DNA of 64,000 bases from positions 62,001 through 126,000 of the IMG/VR virus record IMGVR_UViG_3300024495_000015; one strand, written 5' to 3'. The notes under the pieces were generated by a model. The model did no database searches. It saw only the letters and a program-made list of their open reading frames with translations, and was not told the DNA's origin. Shown piece after piece: positions 50,526 to 56,813 of this stretch; position 1 is the stretch's first letter; each line of letters starts with the position of its first letter. The position numbers were made by a program, and so were the translations under genes. This DNA is from a virus.

Positions 50526-50735
50526 TCAGCAAGCAGTGGGAAGAATAGAGAAAGTGCCACACCAACGACAAACCCAATCAAGGGTATCATTGTAGCAGCG
50601 AGGATTGCTCACCACCATGCTGCTGTTTCTTTCGGGATTGTATGCAACAGCAACATAAAGGTTCTTACCAACCTCCTGAATCCACATTTGATTCACTTTA
50701 CCTTCCTTCCAGTTGGTAGTGTAGTGAAATACCAT
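50526..50735 (-). CDS. Hypothetical protein, 69 aa
   Basis: 69 aa from ATG 50735 (MVFHYTTNWKEGKVNQMWIQ, EVGKNLYVAVAYNPERNSS, ending CGTFSILPTAC). The longer frame starts only with TTG at 50759, and the ATG at 50687 is another option, so the start is uncertain. Cys/Trp-rich C-terminus. A TATACT box near 50767 could belong to its promoter. Function unknown. Confidence 0.65.
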   Translation of the reverse strand: MVFHYTTNWKEGKVNQMWIQEVGKNLYVAVAYNPERNSSMVVSNPRCYNDTLDWVCRWCGTFSILPTAC

Positions 50736-50811
50736 CGGTTGCGTGGTTTGATTCAACAAAGTCAGTATAAGCGCATCAGAGGCGATTCTGGTGCGCCTGG
50801 TGGACAGTTAA

Positions 50812-51162
50812 TCAGGTGTCACTGTCGGCGCCGCGAGCAAGTTTATTTGCTCTTTTCTGCTGCGAACGATAATGTGTTGTCATAGCATCAGATCTTGCTT
50901 GTGCAGTATCACGATCTGCTACTGTTTTTGTAGTTTTGCGAATCTTATTTGCTCTTTGACGATCTTTAGCACTTTGAGACTGACTTAGGCGCTCTGCTTT
51001 ATTCAGTGCCTTTTCTTCACCAGTTTTCTTAGGATACTTGAAATTGCCAGCATCACGAGCGAATGGAACTTTTGCTTCACAAATGCTCATAAACTCCTCA
51101 AAAGTTCTTGGTTTTGGGATGGGTTTGCCAGTGATTCCTACTTCTGTTTGATCCTTTGACAT
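50812..51162 (-). CDS. Basic protein with capsid-targeting-like motif, 116 aa
   Basis: 116 aa from ATG 51162. Residues 20-30 (TFEEFMSICEA) resemble the T4 internal-protein targeting sequence, with candidate gp21 site I27-C-E29/A30. The rest is Lys/Arg/Gln-rich and helical (KAERLSQSQSAKDRQRANKI, HYRSQQKRANKLARG), as expected of DNA-contacting internal proteins. A late promoter (51183-51190) precedes it, unlike its early-type neighbours. Packaged internal protein is inference, supported by motif, charge and promoter together. Confidence 0.78.
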   Translation of the reverse strand: MSKDQTEVGITGKPIPKPRTFEEFMSICEAKVPFARDAGNFKYPKKTGEEKALNKAERLSQSQSAKDRQRANKIRKTTKTVADRDTAQARSDAMTTHYRSQQKRANKLARGADSDT

Positions 51163-51182
51163 CTTAACAAACACTTTTTAGG

Positions 51183-51190
51183 TATTTATT
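51183..51190 (-). promoter_or_regulatory. Late promoter upstream of 116-aa internal-protein candidate
   Basis: AATAAATA on the minus strand, overlapping the stop of the ligase-fold gene and about 21 bases before the start at 51162. Confidence 0.65.
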
Positions 51191-52085
51191 AAGTCCATTG
51201 CTTAGGAAGAGCAAAGTTTTGATGAGAAAACTCATCACGATTTACAATCTTGTAACTTCCAAACTCATTGTGCATGACATAACCTTCATGATCACTGATT
51301 CCACCATCAATTTCACATCGAATGTCAGTGTCACATTCAATGTAAAAGAACATGTCCATTTTGATAGACTCAATCAACTTCCACAAACGAAGCAGGTTGA
51401 TGTCAACATCATAATTTTCTGCAATTTCATGCTCATCCACCTCACTACCCTCGCGGATGTAGGAATTGATGACTTTTTTGAGTTCTTTTGCTTGTTTATC
51501 ATTCACAAAGGTGCAAAGAGTGCTCATTTGTTTAGCAAACTTGCAGAAGTCTTCGATGTCTTCGCGATAAGGACAAATAGATGCTTCTGGTTGCACCCAT
51601 TTCACATCCAGAGTATCAGCAAACTGTTTGCTGATAGGATATGCAACAGCATTGCGAAGATCATCTTCACAATCATACTCAGTGTGAGGGGCAATGATTA
51701 CACTTTGCTCAATCACCTCAGGGAACTTGTAAGTGATCGTGTTGGGGCAATAAGTATCACTCCCAGCAAAACCAATAAAATCACCTTGATAGATATGACT
51801 TGTGCGAGGTAGACTATCAAAGCAAGCATGAAGAATAGTCGCAACTTTACCTTCATGGTTTTGATCAATTTCTTCATGAGAATGATTGATTTTAATTTTT
51901 ACTTTGTTGAACACAGATTTGGTGCCAACAAAAAACTTACCGTTAGCAGGATTGCGACCCCACACAATAGCAGGAGCGCCATCAATCTTGACACTGACAT
52001 GAGAATCGGCAGTGAACCAATCAAGAACTGAAAGATCACCAGTCAAGATGGTATCTTCAGGATGTTCGATGTGCTTGTTTTGCAT
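51189..52085 (-). CDS. Nucleotidyltransferase/ligase-fold protein (DUF6267-like), 298 aa
   Basis: 298 aa from ATG 52085 (the longer frame begins with TTG inside the terminator stem region). VKIDGAPAIVWG (K33-x-D-G) matches motif I of covalent nucleotidyltransferases (DNA/RNA ligases, capping enzymes), followed by KFFVGTKSVFN; YQGDFIGFAG fits motif III, EGYV at 267-270 motif IV and YKIVN at 278-282 motif V. The family resembles what I know as DUF6267 of large myoviruses. Substrate unknown; nick sealing or RNA repair is possible. A strong terminator lies directly upstream. Confidence 0.78.
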   Translation of the reverse strand: MQNKHIEHPEDTILTGDLSVLDWFTADSHVSVKIDGAPAIVWGRNPANGKFFVGTKSVFNKVKIKINHSHEEIDQNHEGKVATILHACFDSLPRTSHIYQGDFIGFAGSDTYCPNTITYKFPEVIEQSVIIAPHTEYDCEDDLRNAVAYPISKQFADTLDVKWVQPEASICPYREDIEDFCKFAKQMSTLCTFVNDKQAKELKKVINSYIREGSEVDEHEIAENYDVDINLLRLWKLIESIKMDMFFYIECDTDIRCEIDGGISDHEGYVMHNEFGSYKIVNRDEFSHQNFALPKQWT

Positions 52086-52112
52086 TGGTGTTTGAGTCAC
52101 AGGTTGATCATA

Positions 52113-52142
52113 AAACAAAAACAGGAACCTTGTGGGTTCCTG
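52113..52142 (-). terminator. Rho-independent terminator
   Basis: Minus strand CAGGAACC-CACAA-GGTTCCTG followed by TTTTTGTTTT; perfect 8-bp stem, 13 bases after the stop of the 68-aa gene. Confidence 0.93.
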
Positions 52143-52145
52143 CGT

Positions 52146-52163
52146 GACAGTTGTTTAATTGTC
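52146..52163 (-). repeat. Operon-end hairpin overlapping a stop codon
   Basis: GACAATT-AAAC-AACTGTC on the minus strand (one mismatch); contains the TAA stop of the 68-aa gene, directly before the intrinsic terminator. Confidence 0.5.
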
Positions 52164-52361
52164 CTCTTTCATCTTATCTTGAGCAGATTTGCTGATTTTG
52201 CACACCAAATCATTATCGTAAAAGTATTTTACCCTTTCACGGCGAGCAGCAATCAACATGTTGTACTCTTCTTGTTGCTGTTTCGTAAAAATAAAATCTT
52301 GACGACGCCAAGCATCTTTCAGTTCTTGAAGATGTGGCAGAACATTTACAGTATCAGTCAT
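52155..52361 (-). CDS. Hypothetical protein, 68 aa
   Basis: 68 aa from ATG 52361 (MTDTVNVLPHLQELKDAWRR, QQEEYNMLIAARRERVKYFY, ending SAQDKMKEDN). Helical; 'F-T-K-Q-Q-Q-E-E-Y-x-M-L-I-A-A-R-R-E-R-V-x-Y-F-Y' is a recurrent small cyanophage protein. Start 2 bases after the upstream stop; followed by hairpin and terminator. Function unknown. Confidence 0.8.
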   Translation of the reverse strand: MTDTVNVLPHLQELKDAWRRQDFIFTKQQQEEYNMLIAARRERVKYFYDNDLVCKISKSAQDKMKEDN

Positions 52362-52363
52362 AA

Positions 52364-52504
52364 TCAATAATCGTAGTTGGAGTTTAGAAAAGAATTGAAA
52401 GACTTTTCCTCATCTTCGACTTCATCAAAGAGTCCATCATAAGATGCTTCTGCAAAGTCGAAACCATCAGATTCTTCAATTTGGAAATCATCAAAGGTGT
52501 TCAT
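52364..52504 (-). CDS. Small acidic protein, 46 aa
   Basis: 46 aa (MNTFDDFQIEESDGFDFAEA, ending SFNSFLNSNYDY), about one third Asp/Glu. Good ribosome site AAGGAG seven bases upstream. First gene of a two-gene unit ending at the 52.1-kb terminator. Function unknown; acidity alone does not establish DNA mimicry. Confidence 0.75.
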   Translation of the reverse strand: MNTFDDFQIEESDGFDFAEASYDGLFDEVEDEEKSFNSFLNSNYDY

Positions 52505-52530
52505 GAAGTGCTCCTTGACTGAACAAATGT

Positions 52531-52559
52531 AATTTAACTGATCTTGGTGTGGAAATCAA
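52531..52559 (-). promoter_or_regulatory. Possible promoter upstream of 46-aa gene
   Basis: TTGATT (52554-52559), 17-bp spacer, TAAATT (52531-52536) on the minus strand; 4/6 matches each. Confidence 0.4.
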
Positions 52560-52568
52560 GTGTCTTGT

Positions 52569-52586
52569 GACAGTTTGAGAACTGTC
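52569..52586 (-). repeat. Operon-end hairpin
   Basis: GACAGTT-CTCA-AACTGTC on the minus strand, perfect 7-bp stem, immediately after the TGA stop of the Mom/DruA-like gene. Confidence 0.7.
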
Positions 52587-53165
52587 TCAAAGTTTCTTAT
52601 AAAGTATGATTTTCTTGTTTTCTCCAGTAGGTTTAACAAACTTTTGCTTTAATTGTTCTCCACTATCCCATTTCATTGAAGATGATTTGTGGGCAGGAAG
52701 TCCTGCGGTTTCACCTATAACTTCCCAATTATCTGCTTTATAAACTGCACCAGTGTTTCCACCTGCAACAAATGTGAGCAAATGCGATAGATCATCACCA
52801 TATTTTTCTTTCCATACTTCTTGGCAAGAATTGCGAACAAGTTTCAAAATCTGTGTGCCTGCATTGGGTATCTTTCTCTTTAGGCAAAATCTCCAATTAT
52901 TTGCGAAGTTGTTAAAAACCTTTCGATATTCATCTTTACTGAGATTTACCTTTTTCAACAAATCTTTCGGTGGTGGATATACTGAAGAACCAAGTCCAAT
53001 CATGCCAATACACTCAGGAAGTAAACCCTCCTGAGTATAATAAATCAACCAATCAATCCGTCTACCTACAGATGCTGCAGATGCGACATAACTGTGATAG
53101 TTCTCGATGATATTTTTTACTTCTTGCTTTTGTGCTTTTGTTGTAACTAACTCAATAGAAAACAT
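52587..53165 (-). CDS. Mom/DruA-like (GNAT-related) protein, 192 aa
   Basis: 192 aa. The C-terminal half has FANNWRFCL (88-95), IPNAGTQILKLVRN (99-112), HLLTFVAGGNTGAVYKADNW (128-147) and VIGETAG (149-155). This order (asparagine/arginine segment, helix, beta-strand, 'G-x-x-Y-x-A-x-N-W-x-x-x-G-x-T') is what I know from Mu Mom-type DNA adenine carbamoylmethylation proteins and DUF4338/DruA proteins, both with acetyltransferase-like folds. The choice between them is not settled by eye. Its start shares one base with the stop of the nuclease-like gene (TAATG). Confidence 0.6.
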   Translation of the reverse strand: MFSIELVTTKAQKQEVKNIIENYHSYVASAASVGRRIDWLIYYTQEGLLPECIGMIGLGSSVYPPPKDLLKKVNLSKDEYRKVFNNFANNWRFCLKRKIPNAGTQILKLVRNSCQEVWKEKYGDDLSHLLTFVAGGNTGAVYKADNWEVIGETAGLPAHKSSSMKWDSGEQLKQKFVKPTGENKKIILYKKL

Positions 53166-53833
53166 TAGAAAGTTTTGTAAATATGAAACATCAATCCATG
53201 ATAACCAGAGGTATATTTTTTACCCGAACCTTTCATTTGAAGATGAAACATTTTATTGCCATTTGAGTCAATAAAATGTAGTGTGGTCTCATTCAATACC
53301 CATTGTCCATTATACACCAGTTGCTCAAGATCTTCAACAGAGTACACTTGAGTATTAGTAGTAGGTTTATCAAACCAAATCAAATAATCAACTGGAGTGT
53401 CGCTCATGCCGCGGCGGACAATCACATCGAAGATTTCAAGTTTGTGTTGATTGAACCATTCAATCGCCCAATCATTGTATCCATCATCAATTTGACTTTT
53501 AGTGAGTCGATGTTGACGACTTTGACCTTTGCTTACATCTTTTCCAGGAATACCAAAGAAAGAATCAAACCACAGACGGAGATCTCCAGCAATGTTAAAA
53601 AACTCACACCACCTTTCAGTAGAAGTTAGGTGACATTGAGTGTGATTCTTACTGACAGATTTGAGACTGTAAGAAACACCAGTTTCGTTGTTAATGATGT
53701 CTTGCTTTGTCTTGGGTTTTCCATCAACAACATGACCAGCAGTTTTAGTATTCAACCAATCACAAATGCGCTGTTCATTAAGATGACCGATGCGCTTTGC
53801 TTCGGTTCCTGCAATGATTTGGGCAGTAGTCAT
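53165..53833 (-). CDS. Restriction-endonuclease-like protein (PD-(D/E)XK type), 222 aa
   Basis: 222 aa. The N-terminal layout fits a PD-(D/E)XK nuclease: E20 in the first helix (RIGHLNEQRICDWLN), D45 in KTKQDIINNE, then S56-x-K58 (VSYSLKSVS), an accepted variant of E-x-K, followed by HTQCHLTSTERW. The C-terminus (MFHLQMKGSGKKYTSGYHGL) is restriction-enzyme-like. It is translationally coupled to the Mom/DruA-like gene. Likely a phage nuclease or a restriction-type partner; DNA cleavage and specificity are inference. Confidence 0.62.
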   Translation of the reverse strand: MTTAQIIAGTEAKRIGHLNEQRICDWLNTKTAGHVVDGKPKTKQDIINNETGVSYSLKSVSKNHTQCHLTSTERWCEFFNIAGDLRLWFDSFFGIPGKDVSKGQSRQHRLTKSQIDDGYNDWAIEWFNQHKLEIFDVIVRRGMSDTPVDYLIWFDKPTTNTQVYSVEDLEQLVYNGQWVLNETTLHFIDSNGNKMFHLQMKGSGKKYTSGYHGLMFHIYKTF

Positions 53834-53858
53834 GAATTAGATGTCAAAAGTGAATAAT

Positions 53859-54284
53859 TTAGCGACTCATAATTGCTTTGAGTCTTGCCTTCTTTGCTGC
53901 AAGTTCAGATTGTGCTCTGCTTTGCATTTCTCCATGAGATTGTCTAATCTGTTTCCCCTTCCAAGTAGCAGATTGTCTAGCAACTTGTTGGTTATACAAA
54001 TTAGGTTCCATTGTTGGACTTTGCTCAGTCTGCAACTCTTCCTTTACCTTCTTCGCTGCTTTTTCTCTACGCTTGAGTTCTCTCTTTACAGCACCACCGC
54101 CACTACGATTAACAATGAGTTTTTCTATTTCTTTTTTCTTTGGTTTACCTGCTGGACCTGAATGTGACTGGAGAGTGTAACTTTTTACTCCATCAACTTC
54201 TTTATAAGTTCCAGGAACTGCGTGTGGTGGAGTATTTGGTTTTTTACCTTCACAAATTTCGTAGAACTCTTTGAATGTCAACAT
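53859..54284 (-). CDS. Basic protein with capsid-targeting-like N-terminus, 141 aa
   Basis: 141 aa. Begins MLTFKEFYEICEG, close to T4 IPIII MKTYQEFIAEA, with candidate gp21 site I-C-E12/G13. The remainder is Lys/Arg/Ala/Gln-rich (KRELKRREKAAKKVKEELQT, QSELAAKKARLKAIMSR), without enzyme motifs. A late promoter at 54305-54312 precedes it although neighbours look early. Probable internal head protein injected with the DNA, by inference. Confidence 0.78.
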   Translation of the reverse strand: MLTFKEFYEICEGKKPNTPPHAVPGTYKEVDGVKSYTLQSHSGPAGKPKKKEIEKLIVNRSGGGAVKRELKRREKAAKKVKEELQTEQSPTMEPNLYNQQVARQSATWKGKQIRQSHGEMQSRAQSELAAKKARLKAIMSR

Positions 54285-54304
54285 TTGTCTATTGTTTTTT
54301 TGAT

Positions 54305-54312
54305 TATTTATT
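54305..54312 (-). promoter_or_regulatory. Late promoter upstream of 141-aa internal-protein candidate
   Basis: AATAAATA on the minus strand, 21 bases before the start at 54284. Confidence 0.65.
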
Positions 54313-54313
54313 T

Positions 54314-54583
54314 TTACTCAAACTCAAGAGTCCTATTTGCTTTTTGAAGTGGGTTCGGAGTTTGATATTCAAATTGTGAGGGAGTTTCAACAAATACTTC
54401 GATTTTAGTTTCATCGTTCCAATGTCGAATCACACCAGCACAAATAAAAGCATTAGTAATCAAATAAGTTGCAAATATAAAAGTGCGAATAATTGCAACC
54501 TTATCAGATTCTTTATCACATTTGCTTGCCTTTTCACCCAATGCTTTTGCCCACCAGCGCCATGCAGTCTTGTTCTTCTTCAT
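54314..54583 (-). CDS. Small membrane protein, 89 aa
   Basis: 89 aa from ATG 54583 (MKKNKTAWRWWAKALGEKAS, KCDKESDKVAIIR). One membrane segment (TFIFATYLITNAFICAGVI) and a soluble C-terminus (EVFVETPSQFEYQTP). 'W-W-A-K-A-L-G-E-K-A-S-x-x-D-K...D-K-V-A-x-I-R' is a family I recall from cyanophages. ATG 54607 would add eight residues; either start overlaps the upstream gene by 50-74 bases. Function unknown. Confidence 0.78.
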   Translation of the reverse strand: MKKNKTAWRWWAKALGEKASKCDKESDKVAIIRTFIFATYLITNAFICAGVIRHWNDETKIEVFVETPSQFEYQTPNPLQKANRTLEFE

Positions 54584-54809
54584 GTTTTGATTGTCTTGAT
54601 TTAACATACTTCAACTGTTTCCAATCTTCTTTGTAACAAACCACAAGCAATCTTTCGTTTGCATGAATAGGGCAAGCATGATAGTTTACTTTATCTTTAG
54701 GACGAACAATGTACTCGATAGTAATGTATTCGTCATCCTTAAAATAAACCCAACCTTCAACACCCTTTGTCCATTCTACATAATCATTGACTTGTGGTTT
54801 GTATTTCAT
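54534..54809 (-). CDS. Hypothetical protein, 91 aa
   Basis: 91 aa (MKYKPQVNDYVEWTKGVEGW, VYFKDDEYITIEYIVRPKDK, ERLLVVCYKEDWKQLKYVKS). 'V-x-D-Y-V-E-W...G-W-V-x-F...Y-I-T-I' and a terminal 'L-V-V-C-Y-x-E-D-W-x-x-L' match a common small beta-barrel protein of cyanophages. Start overlaps the upstream stop (ATGA). The last ~25 codons overlap the next gene, unusually long here. Function unknown. Confidence 0.78.
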   Translation of the reverse strand: MKYKPQVNDYVEWTKGVEGWVYFKDDEYITIEYIVRPKDKVNYHACPIHANERLLVVCYKEDWKQLKYVKSRQSKHEEEQDCMALVGKSIG

Positions 54810-55087
54810 ACAAAGAACGCATCTAGTGGAGATTGTTTAATGGGCATTGCGGTGTAGTTTCGCGTGTCCGTGATATTTACACGAGCACCGATGGTTTTAC
54901 TATTGATGGGGGCGAAGTATTCTCTGGTCTTGGACTTGTAGAATCCCCAGATGGTTTTTGTTGCAGCACCATTATTGTAATCAAACTTGCGATGGCAATG
55001 CAACCATATAGCAATAACTCCGCGCTTAAACTCTTCGAACTCATAAGAATACCCCTTTGGTGGATGATGAGGAAACTCAGCAATCAT
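54806..55087 (-). CDS. Conserved cyanophage-type protein, 93 aa
   Basis: 93 aa from ATG 55087 (MIAEFPHHPPKGYSYEFEEF, KRGVIAIWLHCHRKFDY, WGFYKSKTREYFAPINSKTI). The 'M-I/L-A-E-F-P-H-H-P-P-K-G-Y...E-F-K-R...I-W...T-I-W-G-F-Y...Y-Y/F-A-P-I-N-S' pattern is one I clearly recognise from T4-like cyanophages; function unknown. The 30 upstream codons of open frame overlap the coiled-coil gene and are rejected. Confidence 0.88.
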   Translation of the reverse strand: MIAEFPHHPPKGYSYEFEEFKRGVIAIWLHCHRKFDYNNGAATKTIWGFYKSKTREYFAPINSKTIGARVNITDTRNYTAMPIKQSPLDAFFV

Positions 55088-55244
55088 AGAACTTGTCTCG
55101 CGACATGTACTCAATTTGTTTTTGCAGTTGTAAGATTTCGTGTTCTTGTTCTGCAATTTTACTTTGCAGTTGTTCAATGCGATCTTGATACTGTTTCTTC
55201 AAATCAAACACCATTTTATTGGTGTGAGCAACATGGTGAGTCAT
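55077..55244 (-). CDS. Small coiled-coil protein, 55 aa
   Basis: 55 aa (MTHHVAHTNKMVFDLKKQYQ, DRIEQLQSKIAEQEHEIL, ending SRDKFYDC). Near-continuous heptads over residues 14-47 predict a coiled coil. The start overlaps the upstream stop as TGATG, supporting 55244 over the internal Met at 55214. The last codons overlap the next start by 11 bases. Function unknown. Confidence 0.76.
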   Translation of the reverse strand: MTHHVAHTNKMVFDLKKQYQDRIEQLQSKIAEQEHEILQLQKQIEYMSRDKFYDC

Positions 55245-55486
55245 CAGGTCGTAAAAGATTCAACTACTACAGATTCTACATCTTCTGCAAGAGCATAAGT
55301 CCTTGAGTTTAACACATTTTCGCGAAGAGTAGTGTAATGTTGCTCATAGAAGTTTCCTTCATCCTCCGCAGCAATTAAATCAAAACATTCATTGTCATCT
55401 TTGGCAATTACATTCCAAAGTCCACCGTATTCACTAGATGGAAAAGGAATGTAGTGGTCAACGATGTAAAGAAACTTTTGTGTCAT
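55244..55486 (-). CDS. Conserved-type protein, 80 aa
   Basis: 80 aa (MTQKFLYIVDHYIPFPSSEY, GGLWNVIAKDDNECFDLI, ending ESVVVESFTT). 'D-x-Y-I-P-F-P-S-S-E-Y-G-G-x-x-N-V-I-A-x-x-D-x-E' is a small cyanophage family I recognise. Stop overlaps the coiled-coil gene start. Function unknown. Confidence 0.85.
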   Translation of the reverse strand: MTQKFLYIVDHYIPFPSSEYGGLWNVIAKDDNECFDLIAAEDEGNFYEQHYTTLRENVLNSRTYALAEDVESVVVESFTT

Positions 55487-55518
55487 TTGTCTTTGTAAAT
55501 TACCTCTTTAGTTTAATG

Positions 55519-55617
55519 TCATTGAATAGAATTGTCAACATCATCATCGGAAGCAATCAAAAATGCAAACCCAATGGTAAGTAGAGAACCTAGTCCCATT
55601 CCAAGTAGAAAAGTCAT
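55519..55617 (-). CDS. Tiny membrane protein, 32 aa
   Basis: 32 aa (MTFLLGMGLGSLLTIGFAFL, IASDDDVDNSIQ): one membrane segment with an acidic C-terminus. Small, but its start overlaps the upstream stop as TGATG, and similar micro-proteins occur in cyanophages. Confidence 0.65.
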   Translation of the reverse strand: MTFLLGMGLGSLLTIGFAFLIASDDDVDNSIQ

Positions 55618-55754
55618 CAGTAAAACTCTGCAAGATAATAGTCAACTGTCACTTCAAGTTTTGCTGCTTCACGCTCAATTTCTTTCCAAAACTCTTCTGC
55701 TACTTTGTCCATTTCTGCTTGTTTAATGAGGTCGCGGAGTCGTTTTGGGATCAT
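55617..55754 (-). CDS. Small helical protein, 45 aa
   Basis: 45 aa (MIPKRLRDLIKQAEMDKVAE, ending AKLEVTVDYYLAEFY). 'A-x-x-L-x-V-T-V-D-Y-Y-L/I-x-E-F' is a recurrent C-terminus of small cyanophage proteins. Overlaps at both ends (ATGA upstream, TGATG downstream). Function unknown. Confidence 0.8.
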   Translation of the reverse strand: MIPKRLRDLIKQAEMDKVAEEFWKEIEREAAKLEVTVDYYLAEFY

Positions 55755-55885
55755 TTTAGGTGTTGAGTTGCTTGTTGACGATAATATGATTTATACATTG
55801 CATCATCACGCTGGATTAGGAAAACATTCCAACCAAGAATAACTGCAAAACCAATCAATCCAACAACAATGTACTTTTTGTTCAT
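55751..55885 (-). CDS. Small membrane-anchored protein, 44 aa
   Basis: 44 aa (MNKKYIVVGLIGFAVILGWN, VFLIQRDDAMYKSYYRQQAT). N-in signal-anchor: Lys-rich start, one membrane segment, then a polar tail. ATGA overlaps at both ends. Not recognised. Confidence 0.78.
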   Translation of the reverse strand: MNKKYIVVGLIGFAVILGWNVFLIQRDDAMYKSYYRQQATQHLK

Positions 55886-56289
55886 TTGTTCATTTGAAGA
55901 GTAGGAACGGGCATACCACCTTCAGTGGGAACATAGATGGTCACATTACCTTTGTTAGATCCTTCTTCAAGACCAGTAATGTAAAGATACTGAAGATACT
56001 CACGATTATCTTTCAGCGAATCACCAATGATTTGGTTTGCCTTGGCAACACCAGTGGCACGGATAATTTCAGCATCAGCAAGTTGTTGTGCTGAATCTTT
56101 CTTTGCTTGTGCTTCCAAAACAGCAACCTGTCGGGTATATTCTGCTTTTTGCAGTTCTGCTTTACCAGCAAGAGATTGTTGCCACACATTGTATTGAGGT
56201 CCACCAATGAAGATAAGACCACCAATCACTACCACACCTACAGTAATAGCAGCAACTGCAGGGTCAATAAATCCGTTTTGTTGTTTCAT
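55882..56289 (-). CDS. Membrane-anchored SPFH/prohibitin-tail-like protein, 135 aa
   Basis: 135 aa. N-terminal membrane segment (AAITVGVVVIGGLIFIG), then a long helix (LQKAEYTRQVAVLEAQAKKD, QQLADAEIIRATGVAKANQI) and 'GDSLKDNREYLQYLYI...VTIYVPTEGGMPVP'. The Ala/Glu-rich helix with 'A-E-I-I-R-A-x-G-x-A-x-A-x-x-I-I-G-x-S-L' and a terminal 'YVP-x-x-G' mimic the end of stomatin/prohibitin (SPFH) proteins, without the SPFH domain itself. Such proteins bind FtsH-like proteases in bacteria; modulation of host membrane proteolysis is speculative. Confidence 0.8.
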   Translation of the reverse strand: MKQQNGFIDPAVAAITVGVVVIGGLIFIGGPQYNVWQQSLAGKAELQKAEYTRQVAVLEAQAKKDSAQQLADAEIIRATGVAKANQIIGDSLKDNREYLQYLYITGLEEGSNKGNVTIYVPTEGGMPVPTLQMNK

Positions 56290-56306
56290 AATAATTTACC
56301 TAAGAA

Positions 56307-56726
56307 TTAAACAGCAAGGGCAGCAGAGGGGATTTCAACAACTTCAGGCATTTTAGTTCCCCACTGGTGACGATCATAGCATACCCACTCACCTTTCAGA
56401 GTGTAGATGTAAGCATACTCTTCACCCTCAGCAAGATACTCATATTTGTTAGCATCAAGGCGAGGGGGGCAATCTTCACCACGCTCAGAGTAATACTGAG
56501 GACCATATTCAGATTTCTTTTCTACACCTTCAGAAGTGCGGAAGTGATCATCAGTCCAACAGCAAGACATATCACCACCATCAATCAGTTCGGCAACTTT
56601 CTGACGGGTGTTGTAATGGGTACGGAGAATACGACCCAACCATTCAGGATAACCATCCCAATGGTGGTAAGCAGAAAGAATAGATCCGTCAGAGAGTTCA
56701 AGACCAATTCGTGCTCGGGTTGCCAT
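56307..56726 (-). CDS. Conserved phage protein, 139 aa
   Basis: 139 aa from ATG 56726 (MATRARIGLELSDGSILSAY, HHWDGYPEWLGRIL). 'M-A-T-R-x-R-I-G-x-E-L-x-D-G-S...Y-x-H-W-D-G-Y-P', 'L-I-D-G-G-D-x-S' and a terminal 'W-x-C-Y-D-x-H...P-E-V-V-E-I-P' define a widespread phage and bacterial family of unknown function. CGGAG lies 14 bases upstream. The 27 upstream codons are rejected because they cross a hairpin and a TATACT box. Confidence 0.87.
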   Translation of the reverse strand: MATRARIGLELSDGSILSAYHHWDGYPEWLGRILRTHYNTRQKVAELIDGGDMSCCWTDDHFRTSEGVEKKSEYGPQYYSERGEDCPPRLDANKYEYLAEGEEYAYIYTLKGEWVCYDRHQWGTKMPEVVEIPSAALAV

Positions 56727-56793
56727 TTGAGAGTTGTCTCCGTTGATTACTTTGTAAGTATAGGGTCTCCTGCGACCCCTGCGAGCATGTGTG

Positions 56794-56813
56794 GGACAGT
56801 TCCCCAACTGTCC
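56794..56813 (-). repeat. Operon-end hairpin, perfect 8-bp stem
   Basis: GGACAGTT-GGGG-AACTGTCC on the minus strand, immediately after the TGA stop of the methyltransferase gene. Confidence 0.75.

Noticed and set aside
51198-51812. 204-codon plus-strand ORF
   Set aside because: Shadow of the ligase-fold gene, which has catalytic motifs on the minus strand; no ribosome site.
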